From contig CAMDGF010000003.1 in the NCBI GenBank assembly GCA_945897555.1, forward strand, positions 54,024 to 118,023: a stretch of DNA of 64,000 nt. The letters run 5' to 3'. Shown here in pieces: positions 7,544-16,230 of the stretch (its first letter is position 1; every line of letters starts with the position of its first letter). Origin of the DNA: Klebsiella pneumoniae. GTDB taxonomy: Bacteria > Pseudomonadota > Gammaproteobacteria > Burkholderiales > UBA3065. The notes beneath the pieces were generated by a model, which was not told the DNA's origin, ran no database searches, and saw only the letters and a program-made list of their open reading frames with translations. Position numbers and translations under genes: made by a program.

Positions 7544-8688
7544 CACCGCAACTGCTCTTGGAGCAGATTGAGGATGCGCACTGCGGTGTCGGTGCGGTCG
7601 CGCTCGCCTTCGGCACTGACGATGCGGACCTCGGTGTTGTTGCCCCCGCCGTCGAGCACCTGAACCCGATAGGTCAGCGATTTCTTGGGATCGTCCTTGT
7701 CGCGCCAGAACGCGAGTCTGTCGAGGACGCCGTCCTTCTTCTTCATGTCGGCGTCAGGGTCGGCGTAACGAACAAAATACTGGCCGTTGGCGCGGTCGCG
7801 GTCCTCGACGGTAAAGCCGACGCGGTCGAGTGCCAGCCCGACGCGTCGCCACGCGCGATCGAAACGCTCGTCCAGCACGAGCGTGGCGCCATCGGCCGTC
7901 TTGGTCAGACGGGCTCGGTCGGCGCCGCCCTGTGGCTTGGCGAGCTGCGCCCGCGCTGCCGACTCCTCGACGCCAAAGCGCACCAGAAGACGCTGCAGGA
8001 ACTCGGCCTCGAGGTCTGGGTCGGGCGCCCGGGGTTGCCACACCGTGCCGTCGGTGGTGGCATCCTTGAGCGCGTTGGCGTTGCGCTTGTCGACCACCTC
8101 GACCATGCCGCGGTGGCTGACATAGACCTCGGTGAGGTTGTCGCCGCTGCGTTCGAGCCGCGTCCGGAACTTGTCACGCTCGCCGGTGGAGTAGATGCTG
8201 TCGATGACCCGGCCGAGGGTGTTGCGGATGAAGTCCATGGGCAACTTGGCGCGATTCTCGGCCCAGTCGGTCTCGAGCACGCCGGTGGTCGGCGACTCGA
8301 CGGTGAGCACGAAGCCCTGTTCTTGCCAGAACTGGCGGACGGTCGGCCAGACCTTATCGGCGTCGGCCTCGACCGCTAGCCAACGCTGTGAGCCAGAGCG
8401 TTCGATGCGTGCCTTGGGTGGCGCAGGCAGAACACTGGCGCGTGCCAGGTCCTTGGCAGCGTTGCGATCGTTGGCGTAGGCAGAGGCGCTCGCGCTGCTG
8501 CGGCCGCCGGCATCTGGCACGACAAAGCGGTCATCGGTGCCCGGGGTGGTGAGATCGGGCGGGATCTCGAGCGGGGGCAGGGTGGTGGTCGACTTGTAGT
8601 CGATCGGCTTGGGCTGCACCTTCTCGACCAGCGAACAGCCAGCAAGCAGATGCAGCACCGTGGCGACGGCGATAAGGTGTCGAAACAC
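7543..8688 (-). CDS. bamC: BamC/NlpB outer-membrane assembly lipoprotein
   Basis: Lipoprotein subunit of the BAM complex that inserts beta-barrel proteins in the outer membrane. From GTG 8688 it is 381 aa: signal peptide with lipobox LLAGC, an unstructured N-terminal segment containing KPIDYKS that in E. coli contacts BamD, then two helix-grip domains (about residues 90-210, SQRWLAVEADADKVW onward, and 265-380, LDERFDRAWRRVG onward). The start was chosen because GAGG lies 8 bp upstream and the signal peptide begins there. It directly follows dapA, the usual proteobacterial dapA-bamC order. Confidence 0.93.
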   Translation of the reverse strand: MFRHLIAVATVLHLLAGCSLVEKVQPKPIDYKSTTTLPPLEIPPDLTTPGTDDRFVVPDAGGRSSASASAYANDRNAAKDLARASVLPAPPKARIERSGSQRWLAVEADADKVWPTVRQFWQEQGFVLTVESPTTGVLETDWAENRAKLPMDFIRNTLGRVIDSIYSTGERDKFRTRLERSGDNLTEVYVSHRGMVEVVDKRNANALKDATTDGTVWQPRAPDPDLEAEFLQRLLVRFGVEESAARAQLAKPQGGADRARLTKTADGATLVLDERFDRAWRRVGLALDRVGFTVEDRDRANGQYFVRYADPDADMKKKDGVLDRLAFWRDKDDPKKSLTYRVQVLDGGGNNTEVRIVSAEGERDRTDTAVRILNLLQEQLR

Positions 8689-8699
8689 GCTGGTGGGCC

Positions 8700-9578
8700 T
8701 CAAACGGGGATATCGGCGCTGCGCATGGCCTCGAGCACACGCTCGTGGAATGCGGCGTTGAGCGGGACCAGTGGCAAGCGCATGCCGGGGCCGATGCGGC
8801 CCATACGGTGCAGCGCCCACTTGACCGGGATCGGGTTGGCCTCGCAGAACAGGCGTTGATGCAGCAGGAACATCTTTGCGTTGTGATGCCGCGCCGTGGT
8901 GAGGTCGCCGGCCAAGGCCGCTTCACACATCTTCGCGTAGTGGCCCGGCGCGACATTGGCCGTGACCGAGATCGATCCATGGCCACCGAGCATCAGGAAA
9001 GCCAAGGCCGAGGCGTCGTCGCCGCTGTAGAGGGCGAAGCCCGCCGGTGCGCGCAGGATGAGGTCGGTGGCGCGTTCCATGTTGCCGGTGGCATCCTTGA
9101 TGCCGACGATATTGGGCACCTGTGCGAGGCGAAGTGCCGTGTCGTTGGACAGGTCTGCCACGGTGCGACCGGGCACGTTGTAAAGGATGTGCGGCATGTC
9201 GACCGCTTCGGCGATGGCCTTGAAGTGCGCGTAGAGCCCGTCCTGATTCGGTTTGTTGTAATAGGGGACCACCGACAGGCTGTAGTCGGCACCGGCCTGT
9301 CGAGCAAAGCCCGCCAATTCGATGGCCTCTCGCGTGGAATTGGCGCCAGTCCCGGCGACGACCGGGATGCGGCCGGCGGATCGCTGCACCACGGCCTCGA
9401 TGAGGCGGCAGTGCTCGTCGAAATCGACAGTGGGCGACTCGCCAGTGGTGCCGACCACGACGATGCCGTGCGTGCCCTCACTGATGTGCCAGTCGACCAG
9501 GGCGTGCAGCGCGGCCTCGTCGAGGCTGCCATCTGCCTGCATCGGCGTGGCGATGGCGACCAGGCTTCCCTTGAGCAT
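8700..9578 (-). CDS. dapA: 4-hydroxy-tetrahydrodipicolinate synthase
   Basis: Condenses pyruvate with aspartate semialdehyde, the first committed step of lysine and diaminopimelate synthesis. Starting at ATG 9578 gives 292 aa, exactly the E. coli length, beginning MLKGSLVAIATPM; the frame is open nine codons further. Catalytic residues fall at the E. coli positions: Tyr133 (YNVPGRT) and Schiff-base Lys161 (GIKDATGN), with the GTTGESPT substrate motif near residue 45. It lies between fliR and bamC. The partner enzyme asd is elsewhere in this window. Confidence 0.97.
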   Translation of the reverse strand: MLKGSLVAIATPMQADGSLDEAALHALVDWHISEGTHGIVVVGTTGESPTVDFDEHCRLIEAVVQRSAGRIPVVAGTGANSTREAIELAGFARQAGADYSLSVVPYYNKPNQDGLYAHFKAIAEAVDMPHILYNVPGRTVADLSNDTALRLAQVPNIVGIKDATGNMERATDLILRAPAGFALYSGDDASALAFLMLGGHGSISVTANVAPGHYAKMCEAALAGDLTTARHHNAKMFLLHQRLFCEANPIPVKWALHRMGRIGPGMRLPLVPLNAAFHERVLEAMRSADIPV

Positions 9579-9606
9579 GTCTCGTCTGTCCGGCAAAAAT
9601 CGCATT

Positions 9607-10386
9607 CTATCGCAGCCCGCCCACCAGTTCCGAGAGGCGCTCTCCGAGCCCCTCGAACAGGCGCCGCAGCGGACCTTCGATCTCGTTCATCTGGATCGCC
9701 AGCATGACCACTCCCACCAGCACGGTGAGCGCAAAACCCACTGCGAAGATGTTGATTTGCGGCGAGGCGCGGGTCATGACGCCAAGTGCCAGGTTGGTGA
9801 AGAGCAGCACGATGATGAGGGGAAGGGCGATGCGCACGCCACTGGCAAAGACCTCGCTGGCGGTGCGAGCGACGCCCATGAACATCTGCTCCTCGGGCCA
9901 CGCACCGATGGGAAGCGTGTGAAAGCTCTGCACCAGCGCACTGATGACCAGATGATGCCCATCGATGGCAAGGAAGAACAGAAAGCCCAGCGTGGTCAGA
10001 AAGACAGTGACCACCGGCGTCGGCGCGTTGTTGGCCGGGTCGACGAAGGTGGCAAAGCCTAGCCCCATCTGCAGGCCGATGATCTCGCCCGCCACCTCCA
10101 GCGCGGTGAAGAACAGCCGCACCACAAAGCCGATGGTGAGGCCGATGAGGAACTGCTGCGCCACCAAGCCCCAACCCGCCGGGCTGGAGAGGGCCACTGC
10201 GGGCGGTGTGGGCAGGGTGGGGACCACCAGCATGGCGAGCACGAGTGCGGTGGCGATCCGCACACGCACCGGGATGCGGTCGCTGCCCAGCAGCGGGTCG
10301 GCGGCGAGCAGACCAAGGATGCGCACCAGTGGCAAGCCGTAGAGGGTCACCAGCAGGTCGATCTGCGCCGAGCTGAGCGCGATCAT
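9607..10386 (-). CDS. fliR: FliR flagellar export gate protein
   Basis: Polytopic inner-membrane component of the flagellar type III export gate, forming with FliP and FliQ the core channel. The 259-aa protein has about six hydrophobic segments, including LVTLYGLPLVRILGLLAADPLL at the N-terminus and an FVVRLFFTALEVAGEIIGLQMGLGFA segment typical of FliR/SctT; it ends ERLSELVGGLR. It starts one base after the fliQ stop, at the 3' end of the fliLMNOPQR cluster. Confidence 0.96.
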   Translation of the reverse strand: MIALSSAQIDLLVTLYGLPLVRILGLLAADPLLGSDRIPVRVRIATALVLAMLVVPTLPTPPAVALSSPAGWGLVAQQFLIGLTIGFVVRLFFTALEVAGEIIGLQMGLGFATFVDPANNAPTPVVTVFLTTLGFLFFLAIDGHHLVISALVQSFHTLPIGAWPEEQMFMGVARTASEVFASGVRIALPLIIVLLFTNLALGVMTRASPQINIFAVGFALTVLVGVVMLAIQMNEIEGPLRRLFEGLGERLSELVGGLR

Positions 10387-10387
10387 C

Positions 10388-10660
10388 TCAGCCGATCAGG
10401 TTGGGGATGTCGCTGTAGAGCCGGCGGATGAAGTCCACCGCCATGCCGATCATCCAGCTGCCTGCCAAAACCAGCGCCAGAAACGTGGCGATGAACTTGG
10501 GGATGAAGGACAGGGTCTGCTCGTTGATCTGCGTGGCCGCCTGCAAGATGCCGATGACCAGCCCGACCACCAGCGAGGTGAGCAGCGGCGGTGCGGAGAT
10601 GTAGAGCATCAGTTCCATCGCCTGACGGCCGATGTCGACCACCGTCTCCGCGGTCATCAT
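10388..10660 (-). CDS. fliQ: FliQ flagellar export gate protein
   Basis: Small export-gate subunit of 90 aa with two membrane hairpin helices (about residues 17-40 and 53-75). It has the family motifs [12 protein letters not shown] between the helices and a C-terminal [10 protein letters not shown]. Its start ATGATG overlaps the fliP TGA, so it is translationally coupled. Several FliQ subunits wrap the FliP-FliR core in the basal body. Confidence 0.96.
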   Translation of the reverse strand: MMTAETVVDIGRQAMELMLYISAPPLLTSLVVGLVIGILQAATQINEQTLSFIPKFIATFLALVLAGSWMIGMAVDFIRRLYSDIPNLIG

Positions 10661-11397
10661 GTCTGGAAACTCGCCACCAGTGAGCCGATCAGCAAAGACC
10701 AGCCGTCGACCAGCACGAACAGCATCAGCTTGAAAGGCAAGGACACGATGACCGGCGAGAGCATGACCATACCCAGCGACATGAGGACGCTTGCCACCAC
10801 CATGTCGATGATGATGAATGGGATGAAGACGATGAAGGCGATCTGAAAGGCGGTCTTGAGTTCGGAGATGACGTAGGCGGGCACCAGGACCTTGAACGGC
10901 ACGGCCTCCGGTGTGGCCGGGGCAGCCTCACCTGAGAGCGAGACGAACAGCGCGATGTCACTCTCGCGCGTCTGCTTGAGCATGAACTGACGGAATGGCA
11001 CGGAGCCTCGCGTCAGCGCCTCCTCGAACTGGATGTCGTTTCGCGTGTACGGGAGGTAGGCGTCGTTGTAGGCGCGGTCGAACACCGGCGCCATGATGAA
11101 GAAGGTGAGGAACAGCGAGAGGCCGATCACCACTTGCCCGGGCGGCACCGTGGGTGTACCCAGTGCCTGGCGCAGCAACGACAGCACGATGACGATGCGG
11201 GTGAACGAGGTCATCATCAGCACCGCGGCTGGCAGGAACGTGAGCAGGGTAAGGATGAGCAGCGTCTGCACGCTGAGCGAGTAGTTGGTGCTGCCGCCCG
11301 GGCCCGGTGTGGCGGTGAGGGCGTTGAGTGCCGGTTCGGCGGCGATGACGCCGCCCGTCACGCCTGCCAGCAGCAGGCCGGTCATGATCCGGCGCAT
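10657..11397 (-). CDS. fliP: FliP flagellar export gate protein
   Basis: Core pore-forming subunit of the flagellar export gate. The protein is 246 aa from ATG 11397 (a GTG one codon before is possible). It has a cleavable signal peptide, [20 protein letters not shown], which is characteristic of FliP. Conserved stretches include [54 protein letters not shown] and the C-terminal [13 protein letters not shown]. Its ATG overlaps the fliO stop as TGATG. Confidence 0.97.
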   Translation of the reverse strand: MRRIMTGLLLAGVTGGVIAAEPALNALTATPGPGGSTNYSLSVQTLLILTLLTFLPAAVLMMTSFTRIVIVLSLLRQALGTPTVPPGQVVIGLSLFLTFFIMAPVFDRAYNDAYLPYTRNDIQFEEALTRGSVPFRQFMLKQTRESDIALFVSLSGEAAPATPEAVPFKVLVPAYVISELKTAFQIAFIVFIPFIIIDMVVASVLMSLGMVMLSPVIVSLPFKLMLFVLVDGWSLLIGSLVASFQT

Positions 11398-11840
11398 CAC
11401 CGCGGCTGCCTCAATGTCTCCAGCAGGCGCGCGGCAAAGGCCCCTGATGCCTCGGCCTCAGGGGGCGCCCCTTCGCCACGTGGACGGGTCTTTAGCAGCC
11501 GCACATTGCCGGGCGCCACACCCAGCACCAACCATTCCTCGCCCACTTCGACGATGACGACGTTCTCGCGTGGGCCCACGGCCGCACTCGCCACCACCTT
11601 GAGCGTGCCACCGGCGCTACGCTGGCCCACGCGAAAGCGCTTGAGCAGCCAGAGTGTGCCGACCAGCAGGATGAGCACCAGAGCCAGCGAGAGCGTCATC
11701 TGCAGGAGCGCCGAGCCGGTCTCCGCCGGTGCTGCCCAGACGGGCGGTGCGATGACGAGCGTCGGCAGGCAGCTGCCGGTGGCCCGGAGCGCCTGCCCCG
11801 CAGCCGATCGCCGCTGCTGTACCCGGGCGGGCGCGACCAC
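11397..11840 (-). CDS. fliO: FliO flagellar assembly protein
   Basis: Assembly factor that stabilises FliP oligomers. The 147-aa protein, read from GTG 11840, has one membrane helix (about residues 47-66, [21 protein letters not shown]) followed by a cytoplasmic domain with the family pattern [20 protein letters not shown] and [14 protein letters not shown]. The N-terminal 40 residues look unusually Arg/Ala-rich before a hydrophobic stretch, so a slightly later start is possible. It lies six bases after fliN. Confidence 0.9.
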   Translation of the reverse strand: MVAPARVQQRRSAAGQALRATGSCLPTLVIAPPVWAAPAETGSALLQMTLSLALVLILLVGTLWLLKRFRVGQRSAGGTLKVVASAAVGPRENVVIVEVGEEWLVLGVAPGNVRLLKTRPRGEGAPPEAEASGAFAARLLETLRQPR

Positions 11841-11846
11841 TGCGGC

Positions 11847-12239
11847 CTACTTGAGCGAGAGGCGGCGCATGCGCTCGGCCGGCGTGATGATGTCGGTGAG
11901 CCGGATGCCGAACTTGTCGTTGACCACCACCACCTCGCCTTGCGCGATGAGACAGCCATTGACCAGAACATCCATCGGCTCGCCAGCCATGCCGTCGAGC
12001 TCGACCACTGAACCTTGCGCCAGCTGCAGCAGGTTGCGGATCGGCAATTTGGTGCGACCGAGTTCTACCGTGACCTGTACCGGGATATCGAGGATGAGCG
12101 CGATGCGATCGTCGTCGACCGCTTCGCCTCCACTCGGCGAGAGGGTCAGTTCGCCACCCGTCTGTTCGGCCATCGCCGCAGCCCAGTCGTCAGCAGAGAT
12201 CGAATCTTCGGCCATCGCCTTGTTACCCTCGTTCACCAT
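11847..12239 (-). CDS. fliN: FliN flagellar motor switch protein
   Basis: C-ring protein that with FliM and FliG sets rotation direction. The 130-aa product has an acidic N-terminal tail and the SpoA domain from about residue 48 (LDIPVQVTVELGRTKLPIRNLLQLAQGSVVELD) to the C-terminus (EVVVVNDKFGIRLTDIITPAER). ATG 12239 gives MVNEGNKAMAEDS; the second Met (12215) is an alternative start. Two bases separate it from fliM. Confidence 0.96.
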   Translation of the reverse strand: MVNEGNKAMAEDSISADDWAAAMAEQTGGELTLSPSGGEAVDDDRIALILDIPVQVTVELGRTKLPIRNLLQLAQGSVVELDGMAGEPMDVLVNGCLIAQGEVVVVNDKFGIRLTDIITPAERMRRLSLK

Positions 12240-12241
12240 GC

Positions 12242-13225
12242 TCAGCCCCCGTCGTCCTGCCGACGCAGTTCGTCGACCTTGATCGCGTAGTGGCCACGGC
12301 TATTGCCCACCGTACCGTAAACGAACGGCACGCCATCGATCGTGCCGGCGACCTTGGCAGGTGGCTCAACTGGAATCATGTCCCCAACCTGCAGCGCGAG
12401 CAACTGCCGCAGGGTCAGCTCGAATTCGCAGAGGTCTGCCTTGATCGCGACCTCGGCATCCTGGACCTGGTCTCGCATCAATGTCAGCCAGCGTTCGTCG
12501 GCGGCCACGCGATCACCCTGCATGGTGCTGCAGAGCGGTTCGCGGATCGGCTCGATCATCGAGTAGGGCATGCAGACGTGAAAGTTGCCACCGCCATTGC
12601 CCAGCTCGATGTTGAAGGTGGTGACCACCACCACCTCGGTGGGCGTGGCGATGTTGACGAACTGGGTGTTCATCTCCGAGCGCACAAACTTGTGATGCAG
12701 CTGGGTGATCGGGTCCCAGGCGTCGTCGAAGGCTTTGAAAGCGATGTCCAGCATGCGTGCGATGACGCGCTGCTCGGTGGTGGTGAATTCCCGTCCCTCC
12801 ACGCGCATGTGGATCTTGCCGGTGCCGCCGAAGAGTGTGTCGACCACCTGGAACACCAGATTGGGGTCGAAGATGAACAAAGCCGTGCCGTAGAGCTCCG
12901 GCTGCAGCGAGACCAGATTGATGTTGGTGGGGACCACCAGCTTGCGGATGAACTCGCTGTATTTCTCGATGCGCACCGGCCCGACCGAGATCTCGGCGCT
13001 GCGGCGCATGAAGTTGTAGAAGCCGAGACGGATCTGCCGGGCAGCTCGTTCGTTGACCAGTTCGAGGCCCGGCATGCGGCCGCGGACGATGCGCTCCTGG
13101 CGACCTATGTCGTAGGGCTTGACCCCACCGTCGTCGACGACGGTGGCGACCTCCTCCGGGAGCTCGCCCGTGACGCCCCTTAGAAGGGCGTCGACTTCAT
13201 CCTGTGAGAGTGCCTGGTCGGACAT
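12242..13225 (-). CDS. fliM: FliM flagellar motor switch protein
   Basis: C-ring protein that binds phospho-CheY and transmits the signal to rotor switching. The 327-aa protein starts MSDQALSQDEVDALL, the conserved CheY-binding N-terminal segment. The middle domain contains RQERIVRGRMPGLELVNERAAR and VPTNINLVSLQPELYGTALF, and the C-terminal SpoA domain binds FliN (VPFVYGTVGNSRGHYAIKV). It lies 65 bp after fliL. It is functionally linked to the CheR-CheD-CheB genes at the window start. Confidence 0.97.
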   Translation of the reverse strand: MSDQALSQDEVDALLRGVTGELPEEVATVVDDGGVKPYDIGRQERIVRGRMPGLELVNERAARQIRLGFYNFMRRSAEISVGPVRIEKYSEFIRKLVVPTNINLVSLQPELYGTALFIFDPNLVFQVVDTLFGGTGKIHMRVEGREFTTTEQRVIARMLDIAFKAFDDAWDPITQLHHKFVRSEMNTQFVNIATPTEVVVVTTFNIELGNGGGNFHVCMPYSMIEPIREPLCSTMQGDRVAADERWLTLMRDQVQDAEVAIKADLCEFELTLRQLLALQVGDMIPVEPPAKVAGTIDGVPFVYGTVGNSRGHYAIKVDELRRQDDGG

Positions 13226-13290
13226 GCGGACCCATTCATCAGCCGGTCACTCAAGAATACACCGTAACTTCAGGCGGGATAAACGATTTT

Positions 13291-13848
13291 TTACTGGATG
13301 ATGAACTGGGTGAAGAACACGTCGGCGACCCCGGTGTCCTCGTCCTCGTCAATGAGCGCGTTCAGGTCGTCGCGCAATTTTTGCGCCAGCGCCGTCTTGC
13401 CCTCGACCGTCGAAAGTGTATCCGGTGTATTGCCCGAAAGCGTGAGCAGGACAAGGTTCTTGACCTCCGGCAAGCGCTCGGTGAGGCGCCGCTGCGCTTC
13501 GGGCTCGGCGATCTTGAGTTCCATGCTGGCGGCAAGGAAGTGGTCCTTGCCTGAGAGGTTCACCGTGAGGTTATCGAGCTTCATGTAGGTCGGGGGCAGT
13601 TCCGGCTCGCTGCCTTTCTTTTTCTTCTTCTTTTTCTTCTTCGGTTCGTCGTCGGCGGTGCCCTCTTCGGCATCGTGGCCCTCACTCGCTTCGGGCGCAG
13701 GCGGATGCTCGCCGAGCGCGAAGAATGCACCGGCGGCGATGACCAGACCGAGCACCAGCCCGATCACAGCCATCAAGATGGGTTTGAGTTTGCCCGACTT
13801 GGCGGGGGCCTCTGCTGCGCCTTCCGCAGCGTGTTTCTCTTCTGCCAT
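13291..13848 (-). CDS. fliL: FliL flagellar stator-associated protein with poly-lysine linker
   Basis: Inner-membrane protein that supports the stator at high load. From ATG 13848 it is 185 aa: short cytoplasmic tail, one membrane helix (about residues 23-45, PILMAVIGLVLGLVIAAGAFFAL), an acidic linker, then nine consecutive lysines followed by the periplasmic FliL domain (YMKLDNLTVNLSG to DVFFTQFIIQ). The nine-Lys run sits in the periplasmic linker and is longer than I would expect. The frame is open upstream of 13848 but that part overlaps pdxA's tail and has no FliL character. It follows pdxA by 34 bp. Confidence 0.93.
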   Translation of the reverse strand: MAEEKHAAEGAAEAPAKSGKLKPILMAVIGLVLGLVIAAGAFFALGEHPPAPEASEGHDAEEGTADDEPKKKKKKKKKGSEPELPPTYMKLDNLTVNLSGKDHFLAASMELKIAEPEAQRRLTERLPEVKNLVLLTLSGNTPDTLSTVEGKTALAQKLRDDLNALIDEDEDTGVADVFFTQFIIQ

Positions 13849-13882
13849 CTCAACGGATCCTTCCAGACGACTGCTGCCGCGT

Positions 13883-14887
13883 TCAGGCGGCGGATTGTGG
13901 TGCGTGGGCGAGCCCACCGTGTGATGCGATGACCAGTCGGCGCGCCACTGCCGCGGCACTCACCAGGCTGCCGCAGTCTGCAGACCCGGTGCCAGCGATG
14001 GCGAGCGCCGTGCCGTGGTCGACCGATGTGCGGATGATAGGCAAGCCGAGCGTGATGTTCACCCCCTGGCCGAAACTGGCGCGCTTGAGTACCGGCAGAC
14101 CCTGGTCGTGATACATGGCCAGCACTGCGTCTGCGCCGCCGCAAGCCTCTTCCACGAACAGTGTATCGGCAGGAAAAGGTCCTTCTGCAGCGATTCCTTC
14201 GCGGCGCGCCTGTTCAAGGGCCGGGCCGATGATGTCGATCTCTTCGCGGCCCAGGTGTCCGCCCTCGCCCGCATGCGGGTTGAGGCCGGCCACAAGGATG
14301 CGCGGCGCGGCGATGCCAAAGCGTGAGACCAGATCGCCGTGCAGGATGCGCAGCGTCTGCAGCAGGCCCTCGCGGGTGATGGCTGCCGGCACTGCACTGA
14401 GTGGCAAGTGAGTGGTGGCGAGTGCGACGCGCAGGCCGCCACCCTCGAGCAGCATCACCACCCCGGGGGCTGCAGTGCGCTGTTGCAGGTACTCGGTGTG
14501 GCCGCTGAAAGCCACACCGCTGTCGCAGATGACGCCCTTGTGCAGCGGTGCTGTGACCATGGCATCGAATTCGCCAGCCAGACAACCGTCGATGGCGATG
14601 TCGAGGCTCTGCAATACGGCAGCCGCATTGCGGGGATCGACGCGGCCTGCGACCACCGCTGCGGGCAGCGGAACGTCGATGACCTCCAGGCTGCCGTGGC
14701 GTGGCATCGGCTGATCTGGGCGGTATGGCACCAGATCGACCGACACGCCGCAGGCGGCGGCTCGCGTCTGCAGCAGCGGGTGGTTGCCGATGAGCACCAG
14801 GCGCGCATCGTCGACTCGGCCGGCGAGCGCCGTGCAGAGCTCGGGGCCGACCCCGGCAGGTTCGCCGGTGGTGACGGCCAGCCGCAT
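13883..14887 (-). CDS. pdxA: 4-hydroxythreonine-4-phosphate dehydrogenase
   Basis: NAD-dependent oxidation and decarboxylation of 4-phosphohydroxy-L-threonine in pyridoxal phosphate synthesis. The 334-aa protein starts MRLAVTTGEPAGVGPE. It shows the family motifs TAPLHKG, FSGHTEYL (metal His), GLNPHAGEGGHLGREE, MYHDQGLPVLK and RTSVDHGTALAIAGTG. The surA stop and this ATG overlap as TGATG. In the usual lptD-surA-pdxA-rsmA cluster rsmA follows; here fliL follows instead. Confidence 0.96.
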   Translation of the reverse strand: MRLAVTTGEPAGVGPELCTALAGRVDDARLVLIGNHPLLQTRAAACGVSVDLVPYRPDQPMPRHGSLEVIDVPLPAAVVAGRVDPRNAAAVLQSLDIAIDGCLAGEFDAMVTAPLHKGVICDSGVAFSGHTEYLQQRTAAPGVVMLLEGGGLRVALATTHLPLSAVPAAITREGLLQTLRILHGDLVSRFGIAAPRILVAGLNPHAGEGGHLGREEIDIIGPALEQARREGIAAEGPFPADTLFVEEACGGADAVLAMYHDQGLPVLKRASFGQGVNITLGLPIIRTSVDHGTALAIAGTGSADCGSLVSAAAVARRLVIASHGGLAHAPQSAA

Positions 14888-16230
14888 CAGCTCTCCTCGA
14901 GCCGCAGTTCGACGTAGGCGCTGTCGCGCAGCTGGCGCAGCCATTCGTCGTAAGCCTCATCGGCCTTGCGGCTGCGGATGGCTTGTCGCGCCTCGAGCCG
15001 CTCGCGCTCCTTGCTGACATCGGCTTCGCGGCGCTCCAGCACTTGCAGCAGGTGCCAGCCGAAGGGGCTGCGAACCGGCTGTGAGAGCTGGCCGACCGGC
15101 AGCGCCTCCATGGCCGCTGCGAATTCGGGTACCAGATCCGCGGCTGCCATCCAGCCGAGTTCGCCGCCCGATGCCGCGGAGCCATCCTGCGAGTGCTGCT
15201 TGGCCAGGTCGGCGAAGGTCGAGCCGCCCTGTTCGATGCGCTCGCGCAGATCGCGCAGGCGGCGCTGAGCGTCGGCATCGCTGACGATCTCGGTCGGCTT
15301 GACAAGGATGTGGCGCGCCTTGTGCTGGGTGATCAGCACCTGTTTGCCCACCGCGCCGCGCAGGTCACGCAGCTTGACGATGTGGAAACCGGCTGAGCTA
15401 CGCACAACGGCGCTGTGCTGACCGACCTTGAGTTTGCCGATCATCTCGAGGAACAGGCTGGGCATGCGGTCGACGTTGCGCCAACCGAGGTCGCCGCCTT
15501 GCAGGGCATCCCCGGCCTCGGAGTAGGTCGCGGCCACCTTGGCGAAGTCGTCACCGCTGTTGAGGGCGGCTAGCGCTTGATCGGCCTTCTCTTTTTGCCG
15601 CTTGATCGCGACCGGATCGGCGGTCTTCTCATCGACGCGCACCAGGATGTGCGAGGCCAGCCATTCGGTGCCTACGCCGGATTCGGCCCGGCGTACCAAG
15701 TACTCATCGATCTCGCCTTCGCTCACCACCACCTTGCTCGCGACCTCCCGCTCACGCAGGCGGCTGAGGATGATCTCCTTGCGGATGTCATCGCGAAAGC
15801 GGTCGAAGCGGATGCCATCGCGGGCCAGTGCGGTGCGGAACTGTTCGACCGTGAGCTGGTTGTCCTCGGCGATACGGGCCACGGCGCGGTCGAGCTGGGT
15901 CTCGTCGACGCGGATGCCGTTCTCCCGCGCGAAGCTGAGCTGGATCCGCTGCAGGAGGATGGCCTCGAGCACCTGCTTCTCGAGGATGTTGCGTGGCGGC
16001 AAAGCCACCCCCTGTTTGCGCAACTGGTCGGCAGCGATGGCGATGCGATCCTCTAGCTCAAGGCGCGTGACGATGTCTCGATTGACGAGAGCGACGATGC
16101 GGTTGAGCGGTATGGCGTCCGGCCCGTCGGCCGAGCCTGGCGCATCGTCCGCTGCCGATGCCGGGGCTTGTGTGAGTGCGCCCAGCAGCAGGGCGATGGC
16201 GATCAGGACGTGCTTGAGCGTGGGGGTCAT
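14887..16230 (-). CDS. surA: SurA periplasmic chaperone / prolyl isomerase
   Basis: Periplasmic chaperone escorting unfolded outer-membrane proteins to the BAM complex. From ATG 16230 it is 447 aa: signal peptide (MTPTLKHVLIAIALLLGAL to ASA), N-terminal chaperone domain beginning LNRIVALVNRDIVTRLEL, two parvulin domains (about residues 195-300, WLASHILVRVDEK onward, and 307-405, KARHILVKPTEI onward), and a C-terminal helix. The ATG overlaps the lptD stop as ATGA. The frame continues upstream only inside lptD. Confidence 0.96.
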   Translation of the reverse strand: MTPTLKHVLIAIALLLGALTQAPASAADDAPGSADGPDAIPLNRIVALVNRDIVTRLELEDRIAIAADQLRKQGVALPPRNILEKQVLEAILLQRIQLSFARENGIRVDETQLDRAVARIAEDNQLTVEQFRTALARDGIRFDRFRDDIRKEIILSRLREREVASKVVVSEGEIDEYLVRRAESGVGTEWLASHILVRVDEKTADPVAIKRQKEKADQALAALNSGDDFAKVAATYSEAGDALQGGDLGWRNVDRMPSLFLEMIGKLKVGQHSAVVRSSAGFHIVKLRDLRGAVGKQVLITQHKARHILVKPTEIVSDADAQRRLRDLRERIEQGGSTFADLAKQHSQDGSAASGGELGWMAAADLVPEFAAAMEALPVGQLSQPVRSPFGWHLLQVLERREADVSKERERLEARQAIRSRKADEAYDEWLRQLRDSAYVELRLEES

